This document shows positions 51,001 through 58,699 of a stretch of 64,000 nucleotides of DNA, in pieces. Under the pieces are notes generated by a model. It was not told where the DNA came from, ran no database searches, and was given only the letters and a program-made list of their open reading frames with translations. Numbering within the stretch: the stretch's first letter is position 1; each line of letters opens with the position of its first letter. Both the position numbers and the translations under genes were made by a program. This stretch comes from Pegoplata infirma (Eukaryota > Arthropoda > Insecta > Diptera > Anthomyiidae), in NCBI GenBank assembly GCA_963921195.1, contig OY992540.1:174935896-174999895 (forward strand). The letters run 5' to 3'.

Positions 51001-54000
51001 AGCCGTTCCGGAAGGATCTTCTGAGTTAGATAACGAAGCAGAATGGATATATAAACAAGCCTTTTGCAAAGTTTCTGTATCACAAAACGATAAAAGTGAA
51101 TTAAATCGTGAGAAACATAGAAAACCCCCTAGTGCAGTCGGAAAAATAAAGCAAGCTTTAGAATTCATTAGAAACCAACAACTTGAAATCCCTTTTATAT
51201 CCTTTTATCGTAAAGAGTATGTTAAACCGGAATTAACAAATGACGATTTATGGAAAATATATTACTTTGACGAACGTTGGTGCCAATTGATTAGTAGAAA
51301 AAACAAGCTTTTGATACTTTTCGAAAAAATGCGAAACTATCAACTTAATGAAATAATGAAAAAAACTGATAGTGATCTACCAGAAGATATTCGTGTTATT
51401 AAAGATGATGATATGGAACGTTTACGCGATGTACAAACTATGGAGGAATTGAAAGATGTCCATATGCAGTTCCTATTGTATTACTCTCATGAAATACCAA
51501 AGATGCAAGAAGAAGAAAGAAAAAAAGAGATAGAACTAAGAAGACAACAGAGAAGAGAACGAAAACGTCAACAATTGGAAAATACTGAAAATACTGAAAA
51601 TGGCGACGAACAACCGGCTGTAGAAATTAATTCTGACCAAGACAGTCCGGATGAATCTGAAGTGCCAGAGGAACACTTAAAACAAGCCAAGGATTCTGGC
51701 CCATATGCTATGTGCCGTAAAGCAGGTATTTGTGGATTTGCAAAACACTTTGGATTGTTTCCTGATCAGTTTGCTGAAAATGTACGCGACAGTTATCAGC
51801 GTCATGAAGTCGATCAGCAAGCAATCAGTCCAACAGATCTAGCTAAACAGTATTTGTGCCCTAAGTTTATGACAGTAGATGAAATTATTCACGCCGCCAA
51901 GTTTGTAGTTGCAAGGCAGCTTTCTAGGGAGCCTTTGTTAAGGAAGACTATCCGAGAAGTATATTTCGAAAGAGCAAAAATTAATGTACGGCCAACTAAA
52001 CAGGGTATAAAAGAGATCGACGAAAATCATGCCTGTTATCCAATGAAGTACTTGTCCAGTAAACCAGTAAGGGAGCTTGTTGCCGACCAATTTCTTAGAC
52101 TTATTTTGGCTGAAGAGGATAACCTTATAACCATTAATATTGCTGATGAAATCGAAGGTAACACTACGAATTCTTACATCGACGAATTAAAACAACTTTA
52201 CCAGCGCGACGAGTTTTCTAAGGTTGTACAAGAATGGAATTCTCTTCGTGCTGAATGTGTAGAGCTGGCTCTAAGGAAAATGGTTATACCTGACTTAAAA
52301 AAAGAATTAAAAATTATTGTCCTAGCTGAGGCAAAAGAATTCGTCTTGAGGTCTTGTTGTACAAAAATGGCAAACTGGTTGAAAATAGCACCTTATAAAC
52401 CAGATTTTTCCGATGAATATACTTTTGATGATTGGGGTGCTGTAAAAGGAATTCGTGCACTTGCTCTTGCTTATGTTCCAGACTATACACAAGCAGCTTT
52501 TTGTGCACTCACAAGCCCAGATGGGGATGTAAGTGATTATCTGCGACTACCGCATATACTCAAACGTAAAAGTTCTTACCGCGCCGAGGAAAAGTCCTTA
52601 AAAATCTCCGATCTTCGAAGCTTGAAAGAATTTATTCGAAACAAAAAACCACATGTGATTGCTATAGGTGGTGAATCTAGAGAGGCACAAATGATTCAAG
52701 CCGATATACAGGAAATCGTAAAGGAACTAGTTGACGAAGACCAATTTCCAAGTATTGCTGTTGAAATTGTTGATAATGAGCTAGCAAAAATTTACGCAAA
52801 TTCTCAAAAAGGTGCATCCGACTTCAAGGAGTACCCAACATTGTTAAAACAAGCTGTCTCACTTGCTCGAAAGATTCAAGACCCTCTCTTAGAATATTCA
52901 CAACTTTGTGGAGCTGATGAAGAAATCCTATGCTTGCGTTATCATTCCTTACAAGATCAGTTGGCTAAAGAAGAGCTGTTGGAACATCTGTACATTGAAT
53001 TTATTAATCAAACCAATGAAGTGGGTGTTGATATAAATATGGCCGTACAAAATTCATATACATTAAATTTGGTGCAATTTGTTTGTGGATTAGGTCCGAG
53101 AAAAGGTGCGGCATTGCTTAAAATACTGAAACAATCCAACCAGCGACTAGAAAATAGAACACAACTAGTTACTTTGTGTCATTTGGGGCCTAAAGTATTC
53201 ATAAATTGTTCTGGGTTTATTAAAATTGATACGAGTTCCCTTGGCGATAGCACTGAGGCCTATGTGGAAGTACTTGACGGATCCCGAGTCCATCCTGAAA
53301 CTTATGAATGGGCTAGAAAAATGGCAATAGATGCAATGGAGTATGATGATGAGGAAACTAATCCAGCTGGCGCTCTGGAAGAAATTCTAGAGAGTCCAGA
53401 AAGGCTAAAAGATCTTGATTTGGACGCGTTTGCCGTCGAACTCGAGCGCCAGGGATTTGGCAATAAAAGTATAACGTTGTATGATATTCGAGCAGAATTA
53501 AATTCATTATATAAAGATTTTAGGGTACCATACCGTTCCGCCAACTCTGAAGAGTTATTCGATATGTTAACTAAAGAAACTCCCGAATCATTTTATGTCG
53601 GTAAAATGGTATTGGCAACTGTTGCAGGTATTTCTCATCGCAAACCACAGGGAGAACAATTGGATCAAGCAAATCCAGTAAGAAATGATGAGACTGGTAA
53701 TTGGCAGTGTCCTTTCTGTCTTAAAGATGATTTCCCTGAATTATCTGAAGTATGGAATCATTTTGATGCTGGGGCTTGTCCTGGTCAAGCGACTGGAGTT
53801 AAATTGCGGCTAGACAATGGATTATCCGGTTTTATTCATATAAAAAATTTGTCAGATAAACATGTAAAAAATCCAGAAGAGCGCGTTCAAGCTGGTCAAG
53901 CTATTCACGTAAGGATTACAAAAATCGATGTGGATCGTTTTTCTGTTGATTGCTCATCAAAGAGCTCAGATTTAATGGATAAAAATCATGAATGGCGACC

Positions 54001-55390
54001 CAGACGAGATGCTTTCTACGACTATGAACAGGAGGAAAAGGATAACGCTAAGGAAAATGACCAAAAGCAGGTTCGTGCTAAGCAACAATATGTAAAACGT
54101 GTCATAATACATCCATCATTTCATAATAAATCGTATGCAGAAGTATTAAAAATAATGGAAACTATGGATCAAGGTGAAGTAGTCGTACGTCCATCAAGCA
54201 AGGGCTCTGACCATCTGACAGTTACTTGGAAAGTGACCAACGATATTTATCAACATATAGATGTTCGAGAAGAGGGCAAAGAGAATGCATTTAGTCTCGG
54301 CCAGAGTTTATTAATTGGAAATGATGAGTTTGAAGATTTAGATGAAATAATTGCAAGGCATGTTAATCCAATGGCAGCTTGCGCTCGAGAATTGTTAACT
54401 TATAAGTATTACCGCGATACAGGTGGTGGTTTGAAAGATAAAATGGAAGAATTGCTTAAGGAGGAAAAGTCGAAGGATCCAAGAAAGATTCATTACTTTA
54501 TATCAGCCTCAAAAAATTATCCCGGAAAATTTTTACTATCCTACTTGCCAAAAAACAAATGTCGACACGAGTATGTAACAGTCGTTCCGGAAGGTTACCG
54601 ATTTAGAGGACAAGTATTTGACTCATTGAATGGTTTTCTTAAATGGTTTAAAGATCATTATTCTGATCCAATTGTATCAAATACTCCAATATCAACTCCC
54701 CATACTAATTCAAGTGTTCGAATAGGTGGTGCTTATGATACACCTAGGAATAGCGACTCTAAGTCTGCCTCTCAGCAAATGTCTCATAGTGCTGCAATAC
54801 ACACTCCGCATTTTTCAAGTACACCAGGATATCAAGGAGGGTATGTAAATACCCCATACACTCCTAGTGGTCAAACACCGTTCATGACACCGTACACAAC
54901 TCCGCATGCATCCCAAACACCACGATACGGCAATACAACACCTAGCCCCAGTTCTGCAACGTCCCACATCAACTATGGTCATCAATCTCACAACATAAAA
55001 ACGGCAAAAGACTCTGCATACCACGCTGCATCACCAAGAAGCTTTGATATGAATTCTCACAGTAAAACTCACCGCTCCCATCGTAACAACGAAAGTCTTG
55101 AATGGCAACTAGCTTCCGATTCATGGGCAAGGCGAAAACGTCCGCCCTCTATAGTGCCTCAAACACGGACAACAGCAAATGACTTATCTAGGGCCCCAAA
55201 TTATGGTTTGCCTCCAACAAGTGTGGATTATTCCCATTCAACAACAGCTAATCAGTATGTGGATGAAAATCGGGTTAGATCCTTAGATTATCAAAAAAGT
55301 CCAAGATCAATTCGCAGCACGCCTCGCACGAACACATCTCCACATTCTATGAATTTAGGGGACTCTACGCCGCTATATGATGAAAATTAG
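12056..55390 (+). CDS. Spt6: Spt6, transcription elongation factor and histone chaperone (six coding exons)
   Basis: Coding exons are 12056-12094, 27191-27272, 38233-38441, 41957-42073, 42131-42288 and 50707-55390. They total 5,289 nt and encode 1,762 residues; all introns are GT...AG and the phases agree. Spt6 travels with elongating RNA polymerase II and reassembles nucleosomes in the nucleus. Seen in order: an acidic N-terminus (about 1-240) with an Iws1/Spn1-binding-like segment (IFGVDFDYDDF near 208), a helix-turn-helix region (about 350-400), a YqgF/RNase H-like domain (from about 783), a helix-hairpin-helix (GLGPRKG near 997), an S1 domain (about 1231-1300), tandem SH2 domains (about 1336-1515, Arg1363 in VVRPSS), and a Ser/Thr/Pro tail with TP motifs ending in LGDSTPLYDEN. 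The start has an AAAC-ATGG context. Domain order and near-full length fit the known family, and there is no internal stop. The gene spans over 43 kb only because of transposon-filled introns. Confidence 0.97.
12095..13374 (+). other. Spt6 intron 1, first part; no gene recognised
   Basis: Mostly AT-rich sequence without a recognised gene. A slightly GC-richer island at about 12770-12960 has an open minus-strand frame (12758-12958) matching nothing I know. At 13092-13118 ggctcgttgctcaactggta looks like a weak tRNA A-box. About 13170-13280 shares cattggaattctaatc-type sequence, inverted, with 58545-58625. Confidence 0.4.
13375..13922 (+). pseudogene. 5'-truncated LINE: C-terminal end of ORF2 plus 3' UTR
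   Basis: The open frame to 13827 encodes the tail that follows RNase H in I/R1-like non-LTR retrotransposons. It has TGHCLIGKHAERL and a zinc-knuckle-like CMDEEELETIEHIICHCPAL, then SSNWFNDRE and a stop. Reverse transcriptase and RNase H are missing, as expected for a truncated insertion. The 3' UTR (ggacctcagagtct...gccactt) resembles 45425-45480. Clade assignment is from motifs only. Confidence 0.75.
13935..15230. repeat. Related direct and inverted repeats around a foldback
   Basis: A block with tctaaagtattttggc, cgagatatag and tttttgtggaccaa at about 13958-14100 recurs directly at 14705-14830. It recurs inverted at about 15110-15230. This suggests an unclassified element with long arms, interrupted by the foldback at 14324-14600. 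Confidence 0.5.
14324..14600. mobile_element. Foldback element, CCCAGT ends, TG duplication
   Basis: An almost complete palindrome of 277 bp: CCCAGTCGGCAAAA at the left, ttttgccaactggg at the right, and arms containing aatgtcatcaatgac. Flanking TG at 14322-14323 and 14601-14602. Confidence 0.8.
15222..15357 (+). repeat. Fragment of the TAGAGTTTGCAAA family
   Basis: aagtttgcaaaacgattaaa and the following alternating gattaatcg/taatcg sequence match the inverted right end at 31080-31214. The partner end is not found nearby. Confidence 0.5.
15502..16218. mobile_element. CCCAGCAAA element (717 bp), AT duplication
   Basis: CCCAGCAAAACTTTGGTAAT at the left, ctaagttttgctggg at the right. AT flanks it at 15500-15501 and 16219-16220. 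The host arm without it is seen inverted near 25930 (caataaaaacatctttcacc). Confidence 0.78.
16709..17167. mobile_element. Perfect-arm foldback, CCCAGCAAA/TGCAGGG ends, TT duplication
   Basis: The arms read through the whole element. The block ggtaatgagttaagaact near 17016 is the reverse of cttaactcattacc near 16855, and gtgtcgcggaag mirrors cttccgcgacac. Flanks are TT (16707-16708) and TT (17168-17169). Apparent reading frames in it are palindrome products. Confidence 0.8.
17408..18629 (+). pseudogene. LINE ORF2 fragment with intact RNase H domain
   Basis: The frame 17445-18629 encodes the end of a reverse transcriptase (ALDAMLDMLPLDLHIQGEAM), then an RNase H domain with its acidic residues in place: YTDGS, QTEIFAILD, CSDSQAA and GNEIADSLA. 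A Cys/His knuckle (CVACLEDDDTTEHYICC) follows. One extra base near 17427 separates the upstream MSTTPA from ALDAML, a frameshift. Everything upstream, including the RT palm, is absent, and a 19-bp tandem duplication (ccataattcaagggaatta) marks the 5' border near 17358. It belongs to the RT-plus-RNase H class (I/R1/LOA-like); the exact clade is not determined. Confidence 0.85.
18733..18855 (+). other. Exon-like 40-codon open frame after a splice-acceptor motif
   Basis: Directly after tatatttttag, 40 sense codons run to TAG at 18853-18855. They encode an acidic stretch (NDSEILDEIMSSELIRKSAQ) and a basic end (KIRGIKKTRAY). It could be the last exon of the hAT-like element's own gene or a captured host exon. 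I do not recognise the protein. Confidence 0.35.
19389..19442 (+). repeat. Fragment of a mini-me-like repeat
   Basis: ttttttataccctcca followed shortly by ccgtctgtcag matches the start and GTCY part of the mini-me-like family. The stretch 19443-19940 after it is AT-rich, with an internal imperfect inverted repeat (gaaccgattccgagg / gaatcggtgttgc; aaccgattcc / cacaatcggttc) and no gene. Confidence 0.45.
19960..20528. mobile_element. CAAGGGAAGT element, TTA duplication (PIF/Harbinger-like MITE)
   Basis: aaagggaaatatctcaaccc faces gggttgagatacttcccttg, with TTA at 19957-19959 and 20529-20531. The intact CACTCA sequence (atatcttagtagaaa, near 4993) shows the empty site. It has no transposase. 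Confidence 0.82.
20722..21421. mobile_element. GGTGACC hAT-like MITE, about 700 bp
   Basis: taaggtgaccatacg and ...tggtcgcctta ends, flanked by acataag (20715-20721) and acataag (21422-21428). The left end has repeated tactct/tcctctt motifs, parallel to the tactgatt motifs of the 17178 element. Confidence 0.72.
22149..22613. mobile_element. CCGTATTCAAAATG element, TAA duplication (PIF/Harbinger-like)
   Basis: cagccgtattcaaaatgaag at the left and cattttgaatacggccg at the right, with TAA at 22146-22148 and 22614-22616. It interrupts the left arm of copy d; uninterrupted arms near 400-430 and 11670-11690 show the site. Confidence 0.8.
22928..26067. mobile_element. CCCAGCAAA long-arm element, copy B, TT duplication
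   Basis: cccagcaaaaaaagagctta at the left and attttttgctggg at the right; TT at 22926-22927 and 26068-26069. The uninterrupted module Y at 710-725 (cgtatgtttcgatgaat) proves both borders. The right arm is long and matches copy A. The centre contains the 24213-25441 element and, at 23340-24180, AT-rich noncoding sequence with open frames I do not recognise. Confidence 0.8.
24213..25441. mobile_element. TCGTCGCTGCTCCGTCG element (1,229 bp), TA duplication
   Basis: tcgtcgctgctccgtcgtaa at the left and its reverse at the right, with TA at 24211-24212 and 25442-25443. A partial inverted copy lies at 28001-28895. No coding frame of note. Confidence 0.75.
27023..27204 (+). repeat. 91-bp tandem duplication across the exon 2 splice acceptor
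   Basis: Units 27023-27113 and 27114-27204 differ at one base (attgtttttt / attatttttt). Each contains the intron end tattttttag and the first 14 bases of exon 2 (gatgaagaagagct). Confidence 0.95.
27191..27272 (+). CDS. Spt6: Spt6 exon 2
   Basis: Begins after ttttttag and ends at the donor gtatgt, leaving one base of a split Gly/Asp-region codon. It encodes the acidic, Lys-rich segment containing KKLKKLKAMADSSEEEE. The first 14 bases and the preceding intron end are duplicated just upstream (see 27023-27204), so this is the second of two identical acceptors. Only this one keeps the frame open. Confidence 0.93.
27273..28000 (+). other. Spt6 intron 2, first part
   Basis: No gene. A block at about 27690-27745 (tcaaaaaggtcaggcaagta, then gggaggccaat) recurs inverted at 36500-36550, near the other end of the intron. 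About 27800-28000 has repeated ttcaattttt and an imperfect inverted pair gttgtaaac / gtttacaac. Confidence 0.45.
28001..28895 (-). mobile_element. Truncated copy of the TCGTCGCTG element with a MITE replacing part
   Basis: Reverse of 24213-25142. It ends cagcgacga at 28893 and is cut at the other side. Between ttatagggttgca and tgtaaaagaag, about 145 bp of the other copy are replaced by 28160-28264. Confidence 0.7.
28156..28264. mobile_element. Very short TAGGGTTGC MITE with GTACTG motifs
   Basis: tagggttgcagtac and gtacgaatggcaaccctatt are inverted ends around repeated cagtac/gtactg. The ends recall the GGTGACC elements (ccattcgtactg), so it may be a minimal member of that group. Confidence 0.55.
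30061..30464 (+). repeat. Two tandem copies of a 202-bp unit
   Basis: tttttacctcatgagctgcc, gaggtgtcggttctacaagg and ccacatattcctaacaaggg recur exactly 202 bases apart with few differences. Confidence 0.85.
30551..31053. mobile_element. TAGGTGTGTTCCAGAAC inverted-end element, 503 bp
   Basis: taggtgtgttccagaac at the left and gttctggaacacaccta at the right, with inner gggtaaattgg/tttaccg repeats. No convincing flanking duplication. Confidence 0.65.
31223..32284 (+). other. Intron 2, middle part: element fragments, no gene
   Basis: 31964-32046 contains acagttcgcaagtgccataa and ttcgcaaag, which recur inverted at 36220-36465. 32052-32160 begins ttagtgtccgagcgaacgtt, related to the element at 41337-41709. 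Otherwise unrecognised AT-rich sequence. Confidence 0.45.
32454..34799. mobile_element. CCCAACAAAC element (2,346 bp), AT duplication
   Basis: cccaacaaacatttacc at the left and gatgtttgttggg at the right, with AT at 32452-32453 and 34800-34801. Repeated aactgttat/ataacagtt motifs fill both halves. The 33546-34518 element is nested inside. Confidence 0.72.
33546..34518. mobile_element. TCGTGTCTGTCATGAC element nested in 32454-34799
   Basis: tcgtgtctgtcatgacttc at the left and gaaagtcatgacagacacga at the right. Subterminal tttcgaatcac / gtgaaa pieces also mirror weakly. It interrupts the aactgttat repeats. Confidence 0.6.
35030..35514. mobile_element. pogo/Tigger-like MITE, TA duplication
   Basis: cagtcgaacccggttataac at the left and cgagtttgactg at the right, with multiple gttcgttataaccgag motifs; TA at 35028-35029 and 35515-35516. 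CAGT ends, GTTATAACGAAC subterminal repeats and TA are typical of pogo/Tigger-derived elements. Confidence 0.75.
35590..35669. repeat. Fragment rich in TTCGG motifs, possible partner of 32052-32160
   Basis: gattcggccgaactttgc and gaagttcgggttcgg resemble the inverted TTCGG-rich end at 32052-32160. The outer border is cut by the next element. Confidence 0.45.
35670..36219. mobile_element. CACAGGCACAC inverted-end element, 550 bp
   Basis: cacaggcacacaaaaaaaaa then gtggccagacccag at the left; ctgggtctggccac then ttttttgtgtgcctgtg at the right. The interior contains cgccccctataac and gggcggttatagg repeats. Confidence 0.75.
36220..38232 (+). other. Intron 2, last part
   Basis: A duplicated block (agatcgttt...gtcgagtgagaggggc) lies at 36220 and 36390. 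36500-36550 mirrors 27690-27745. 37634-37765 has tatagtcaatccataaaacg and repeated acgtgaac, a likely fragment of a pogo-like MITE. No gene seen. Confidence 0.45.
38233..38441 (+). CDS. Spt6: Spt6 exon 3
   Basis: Acceptor tttaag, donor gtaagt. It continues the acidic N-terminus with LREELKDLIDDNPIE and DYDLIEENLGVKVERR, and ends in phase 0. Confidence 0.95.
38996..41193. mobile_element. hAT-like CAGTGGCGGGTAC element filled with a palindromic satellite
   Basis: cagtggcgggtacagc at the left and cttgtacccgcgcatg at the right. The exact 8-bp duplication ctattaac lies at 38988-38995 and 41194-41201. Just inside are a G run (39023-39031) and G and C runs (41143-41178) next to a long pyrimidine tract. 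About 39530-40770 is a degenerate satellite. Confidence 0.85.
39530..40770. repeat. Degenerate satellite with core TCTCAGATTCTGAGA
   Basis: About 25-30 diverged units, roughly 35-50 bases apart, of the type agtctcagattctgagacct plus a ttttcctatagaaaa spacer. The core is itself a palindrome. Confidence 0.8.
41337..41709. mobile_element. hAT-like TAGTGTCCGACCGAAC MITE, 373 bp
   Basis: tagtgtccgaccgaacagtt and its inverse, with cggccaaaaa arms and inner gccgaacgttcggttaccga. The exact 8-bp duplication taaatcag lies at 41329-41336 and 41710-41717. Confidence 0.88.
41957..42073 (+). CDS. Spt6: Spt6 exon 4
   Basis: Thirty-nine codons, phase 0 at both ends, starting KRFKRLRRI and ending EQLFDDDE. 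Acceptor ctttag, donor gtatgc. Confidence 0.95.
42131..42288 (+). CDS. Spt6: Spt6 exon 5
   Basis: Lies only 57 bp after exon 4. It encodes an acidic stretch and then DADDFIVDDEGRPIAEKKKK and RRPIFTDA. The last Ala codon is split, two bases here and one in exon 6. Donor gtaagt. Confidence 0.95.
42451..44371. mobile_element. CCCAGGCAGAAAAATA element, TA duplication
   Basis: cccaggcagaaaaatac at the left and atatttttctgcttggg at the right; TA at 42449-42450 and 44372-44373. Inside, ataaagtgttttaccagagc recurs as ataaagtgctttaccagagc. No protein recognised. Confidence 0.7.
44374..44675 (-). repeat. Unrecognised stretch, then a mini-me-like repeat split at 44676
   Basis: 44374-44565 is unrecognised. 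From about 44580, gtccgttctatgaatg, tcgatgcgttacacacggaa and so on are the inverse of 32320-32440. The repeat resumes at 50513-50560 (agtgattatactgtgccccc). Confidence 0.55.
45280..45490 (+). pseudogene. Probable LINE 3' end
   Basis: catcggacctcagagcattc, tgctgacgtgaagc and agccacttcaatcctt resemble the 3' UTR of the LINE at 13850-13920 (ggacctcagagtct, ttgacgtaaaacg, agccacttacaacct). Coding sequence upstream is not clearly recognisable. Confidence 0.5.
46119..46980 (+). repeat. mini-me-like repeat with (GTCY)n block
   Basis: tttttataccctacaccact and ...ggtgtagggtatcatatgg are short inverted ends. The microsatellite of GTCC/GTCT units at 46259-46312, preceded by gagtcgatttagc, matches the GTCY-bearing mini-me/DINE-like repeats described in Diptera. 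Confidence 0.65.
48453..48648. mobile_element. 196-bp hAT-like MITE, third level of the nest
   Basis: catagagaaacatagaggcg with its inverse cgcctctatgtttctctatg. The exact 8-bp duplication gcagtggg lies at 48445-48452 and 48649-48656. Confidence 0.9.
48760..49310 (-). repeat. Small palindrome and inverted mini-me-like fragment
   Basis: ccattttatagaaaatgaca at 48770 mirrors tctgtcactataaaatgg at 48830. 48925-49310 contains cgggagggtggtttatatgg, ttgcgacctgtatcgtgctc and gagtcgatcggtatacttga, the reverse of 46200-46920. Confidence 0.6.
49717..50087. mobile_element. TAGCCCTGTTTTTTGCAG foldback, 371 bp
   Basis: Near-perfect palindrome: tagccctgttttttgcagac / tctgcaaaaaacagggcta, with arms including atggattaactt-type sequence and gttaaaaaatgg. 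The flanking duplication is unclear. Confidence 0.75.
50707..55390 (+). CDS. Spt6: Spt6 exon 6 (most of the protein)
   Basis: A single 4.7 kb exon carrying residues 203-1762, from SLQEGQDIFG to the stop TAG. Reading is also open for 17 bases upstream, through an ATG at 50690, but those bases are the intron's polypyrimidine tract and acceptor (ttttatag), so that ATG is not the start. Confidence 0.97.
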
Positions 55391-55480
55391 ATCATATATT
55401 TATATAAAATACTATAACAGAGAAAGAAATCAATAAAATAAATTATTTATGTTTTCATATGTAAATAAATATATAAAATT
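55391..55480 (+). promoter_or_regulatory. Spt6 3' UTR with AATAAA poly(A) signals
   Basis: Overlapping AATAAA hexamers lie at 55432-55437 and 55437-55442, about 45 bases after the stop codon, in very AT-rich sequence. A further gtaaataaat lies near 55461. Confidence 0.7.
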
Positions 55481-56106
55481 TTTGACTGTTTATTTGCAAA
55501 CATTTTTACATATTTAAAATTTTGTTTATATTTTAGTTTAAGTATATTTTTTTAAATTTAATTCAATAATATATGAGATTGACTGCAGATGTAAATCAAA
55601 AATATTAGCAAAAACTGGTCTTAATAAATATTACACCTTTGACCCATAACTCTATTAAATTTTGTGAATCGATCAAGAGTGCCAAGTTAATGGGGTAGTC
55701 ACGCACTTTTGGTGTGGAATGTTTTGTCGGATATTGCTGAATAGGGTAAATATATATATTTAAAATCAACTGACCGATTTGCAGGACCCTTTCAGAATTT
55801 AATGAAATTTGGTGTAAATATTGTACTCAATATAAGCAAGGTGTATTAATTAGAGTTGTCAACCGATTAAAAATAATTCGATTAATCAATCAAACAAAAC
55901 CAAACACTTGTTCTAATATAAAAATTTAAAATATTTTTCGAATGACGAATAAATCGATTTTTTCTTACTTTGAGCCAACACTCAGGGGATGCCCTCTATT
56001 AATGCAATGCGTTGTGTTGGTATTAGGAAAATATGTTATAAGGAGAAGGAAATAGGGAGTAGTGTTTGTGGACATTTAATTTAAAATTTGTTTGTGGACA
56101 TTTAAT
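55481..56106. other. Region downstream of Spt6, no gene
   Basis: AT-rich. 55852-55900 (agagttgtcaaccgattaaa) looks like a fragment of the TAGAGTTGTCAAC family. At 56066-56112 a 31-bp unit (gtttgtggacatttaattta) is tandemly repeated. Confidence 0.45.
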
Positions 56107-56771
56107 TTAAAATACATTTATTTTAAAAGTTATAGCTGACTGGGAAGACTTCTGCCGGGAATTTAATCCACATACGGCTAGTTCGACCGAAAAACGAATT
56201 TTCTCTGTAATTCGTTGTGCGGGGCATTGGACATTCGACAACGAATGGATGTGAGCATACACCCGGGTCACAGAGATGACTTCGCCCATTTCAGCTAAAC
56301 ACTTTCTGTGACAATATCGATAGAACAATGACGTACAACCCACATTCCGACGATGCTCCAATGAGTCAATAGAGCTGTATACCCTACTGCCATTGATGAT
56401 CTTTAACGAGACCTTGAAGCACCTGCCGAGATATGGAAGTGTTATTCCATTTTCGGTCGGATATAGGTGGTATAAATAGTGAGGAGATCAGACGGAGTGA
56501 AGTAATTCTTGCACCGTTTTAAGAAACCAAGACACTTGAATGCATCTTTTGACACTCGAAAAACATGTTGGTTCCAACGAACATCACATTGGAATTTCTT
56601 GCCTAGAGTTTCTGATTCCTCAATAGCAATATCACCCATGGATACAGGTGACGCTGATTCCACAAGCCGCCTGTGGGTCAACATACAACATTGGGTCTTA
56701 CGAGCATTAAAATCTAACCTATTCGCAAGACCCCACTCGGAGATTGTCGTAAGGTCATGATTATAATTCAT
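56107..56771 (-). pseudogene. LINE fragment: C-terminal part of a jockey-like reverse transcriptase
   Basis: Frame 56771-56442 has TTISEWGLANRLDFNARKTQ, then LGKKFQCDVRWNQHV and YTTYIRPKME, typical of the palm/thumb region of jockey-type LINEs. After a frameshift (56440-56362) the frame 56361-56107 has EHRRNVGCTSLFYRYCHRKC, the usual tail. The catalytic palm (YADD) is missing and frames are broken, so it is a dead, truncated copy. Jockey-like assignment rests on motif memory. Confidence 0.75.
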
Positions 56772-56774
56772 GAT

Positions 56775-58110
56775 AATCGGGGCGTTTATGAAACCAATGC
56801 GGATTGGTTTGACAACACTTTTTCACGGAAATCAGCTGTGTGTGTTTATGAATCCAATCCAATTCCAATCAAAGAGAAAATGAGAAAATTTCCGTTCGAA
56901 AACGAAAATGTGCGTTTATGAATTCCATTCAGTTGGTTTGACAGTTGGAAAATTTTCGTCAACGTTTGGCTTCGGGGATTTGTAAGAAAAGTTGAAAATA
57001 TTTAATTAAAAAAAAAATTAAAAAGAAAAGTTAAATGAAAAAATGTGAGTAAAATGTTCTTTTTTGTTTTCGACTTTTTAAAATATATTTTCCTCTTTTT
57101 TTTATAATGGGAAGGTACAAAATTAATGAGCAAAATGCAGTTAGTTCTTTGTGAGTTTGTGGAAATAAATCACGATATAGGTATCGAAGGGATTTGTGTT
57201 TTAATTAACAAAAGTAATTCACATTAAAAAATGTGAAAATAAAATTTTCAAATTTTTTGTTGCGTCCTTCCGTAAAAGTAAAACGAATGCACTTTTTTTT
57301 TAAATTTTATAATTTTAGTTATTCGATTTTAACTTTGAGTGAAAACGTAAACAACAGAACACCAAAATGGATTTCATGGGATTCGGAAAATGTTATGAAA
57401 GTCAGAACAGAGACAGAAAGCCCTTAATAAAATTCTTGAAAAAAGTATCATACACACTTTAGCTTATTAACGAAAAAAAAAATCTTTAGTCGGACAAGTA
57501 TTTCGATTCCGAAATTGGGTGCAAAAAATAATAAGAGTCCAAATGGGCAAAAAGTTACCGATGTTTAAAAAAAAAGGAACAAATAATCTAAAACTTTATA
57601 CAAAATATGACCCAAAAATATGCATTTATAGTCTTTTTTAAAAGCAAATTCTTTGATGTGCAAAGACATTTATCCTCAGCCAATTAAATATGTGAAGCAA
57701 CTGGTATTTCATACAAAATGCCAGATCCTAAGTATATATTAGACTTAAGGACAACAAAAGATGGATTTGTATAAAATCCCTTCCTTAATGGATCAATAAT
57801 CAAAAAAATTAATTCAAAACAAATGCTTGACAGTATATTTGTTAACAAATTATTTTTTTTTACAAACTGCATTATTATAACAACTCTGACTTTGACTTTC
57901 TAACAGAGTTGCTATAAAATACGACTCTGTATTTGCAAAAACAGAGTCGTATTTTGTAAATACTTGTGTCTCCGCTAAATTCAAACGCAATAGATATTTT
58001 TTTCGAACAAAGCAATTCGTCACGGTTTCATGAACGCTTCGAAAATTGGAAACGGATTTGAATTTCGTTTCCAATCCAATTTCGTTGTGGATTCATGAAC
58101 GGCCTGAATA
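56775..58110. repeat. Probable inverted-end element with gcgtttatgaa motifs
   Basis: gggcgtttatgaaaccaat near 56778 and repeated gcgtttatgaattcc-type motifs face gattcatgaacggcctg near 58090. Between them lies AT-rich sequence without a recognised gene. Confidence 0.45.
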
Positions 58111-58210
58111 ATTGTAACGCGTGTATTATTTCGGAAATACAACAGTTGGCGACGAGTGTTAAGCCTGAATTACTTAAAACGTGCACTCCAAACAAAATTC
58201 GATAAGTAAA

Positions 58211-58535
58211 AATAGTACACTCAACCAAAAATCATTGTATTCCCAAAGAAAATCGTTGTAAATTCAACAGAAATCATTGTTGATTTTGACCCTACAAATA
58301 TTTATGTTGATTTCAATAAAAATTGTTGTCAGTTTTTGTAAAAGTTGATCAACTCGTTTTTTTGTTAATCAACTCGTATTTTATGTAAATTTAACTCATA
58401 TTTTTGTTAATATAAGAAATTTTATTATTAAAAAAAAGCTTGTTGTTATTTGTTAATATTCTTTTATTAAGTATAAATCACAATATTTTTTTATTTTCGG
58501 CTTTTTAAGCTGCAATATTTGAAGATTTTCACAAA
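58211..58535 (+). mobile_element. Truncated CACTCA-family element
   Basis: Starts cactcaaccaaaaatcattg after TA (58209-58210). It matches 4385-4580 and then, without interruption, 6623-6745. It breaks off at 58535. This copy supplies the empty site for the CACTGAG element at 4582. Confidence 0.8.
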
Positions 58536-58699
58536 TTCTCAAATGTAAAAATATCAATGTAAACGGTACAGATTTACTATATTAGAAATCCAATGTAAAC
58601 GCACTATAAGAGTATACGTTTCATTCACGTTTAAACTAATTCAAGCTTAAAATTCGTTTCGATTATTAATTTTTTTTTGTACAATTAGGTTGGATGGAC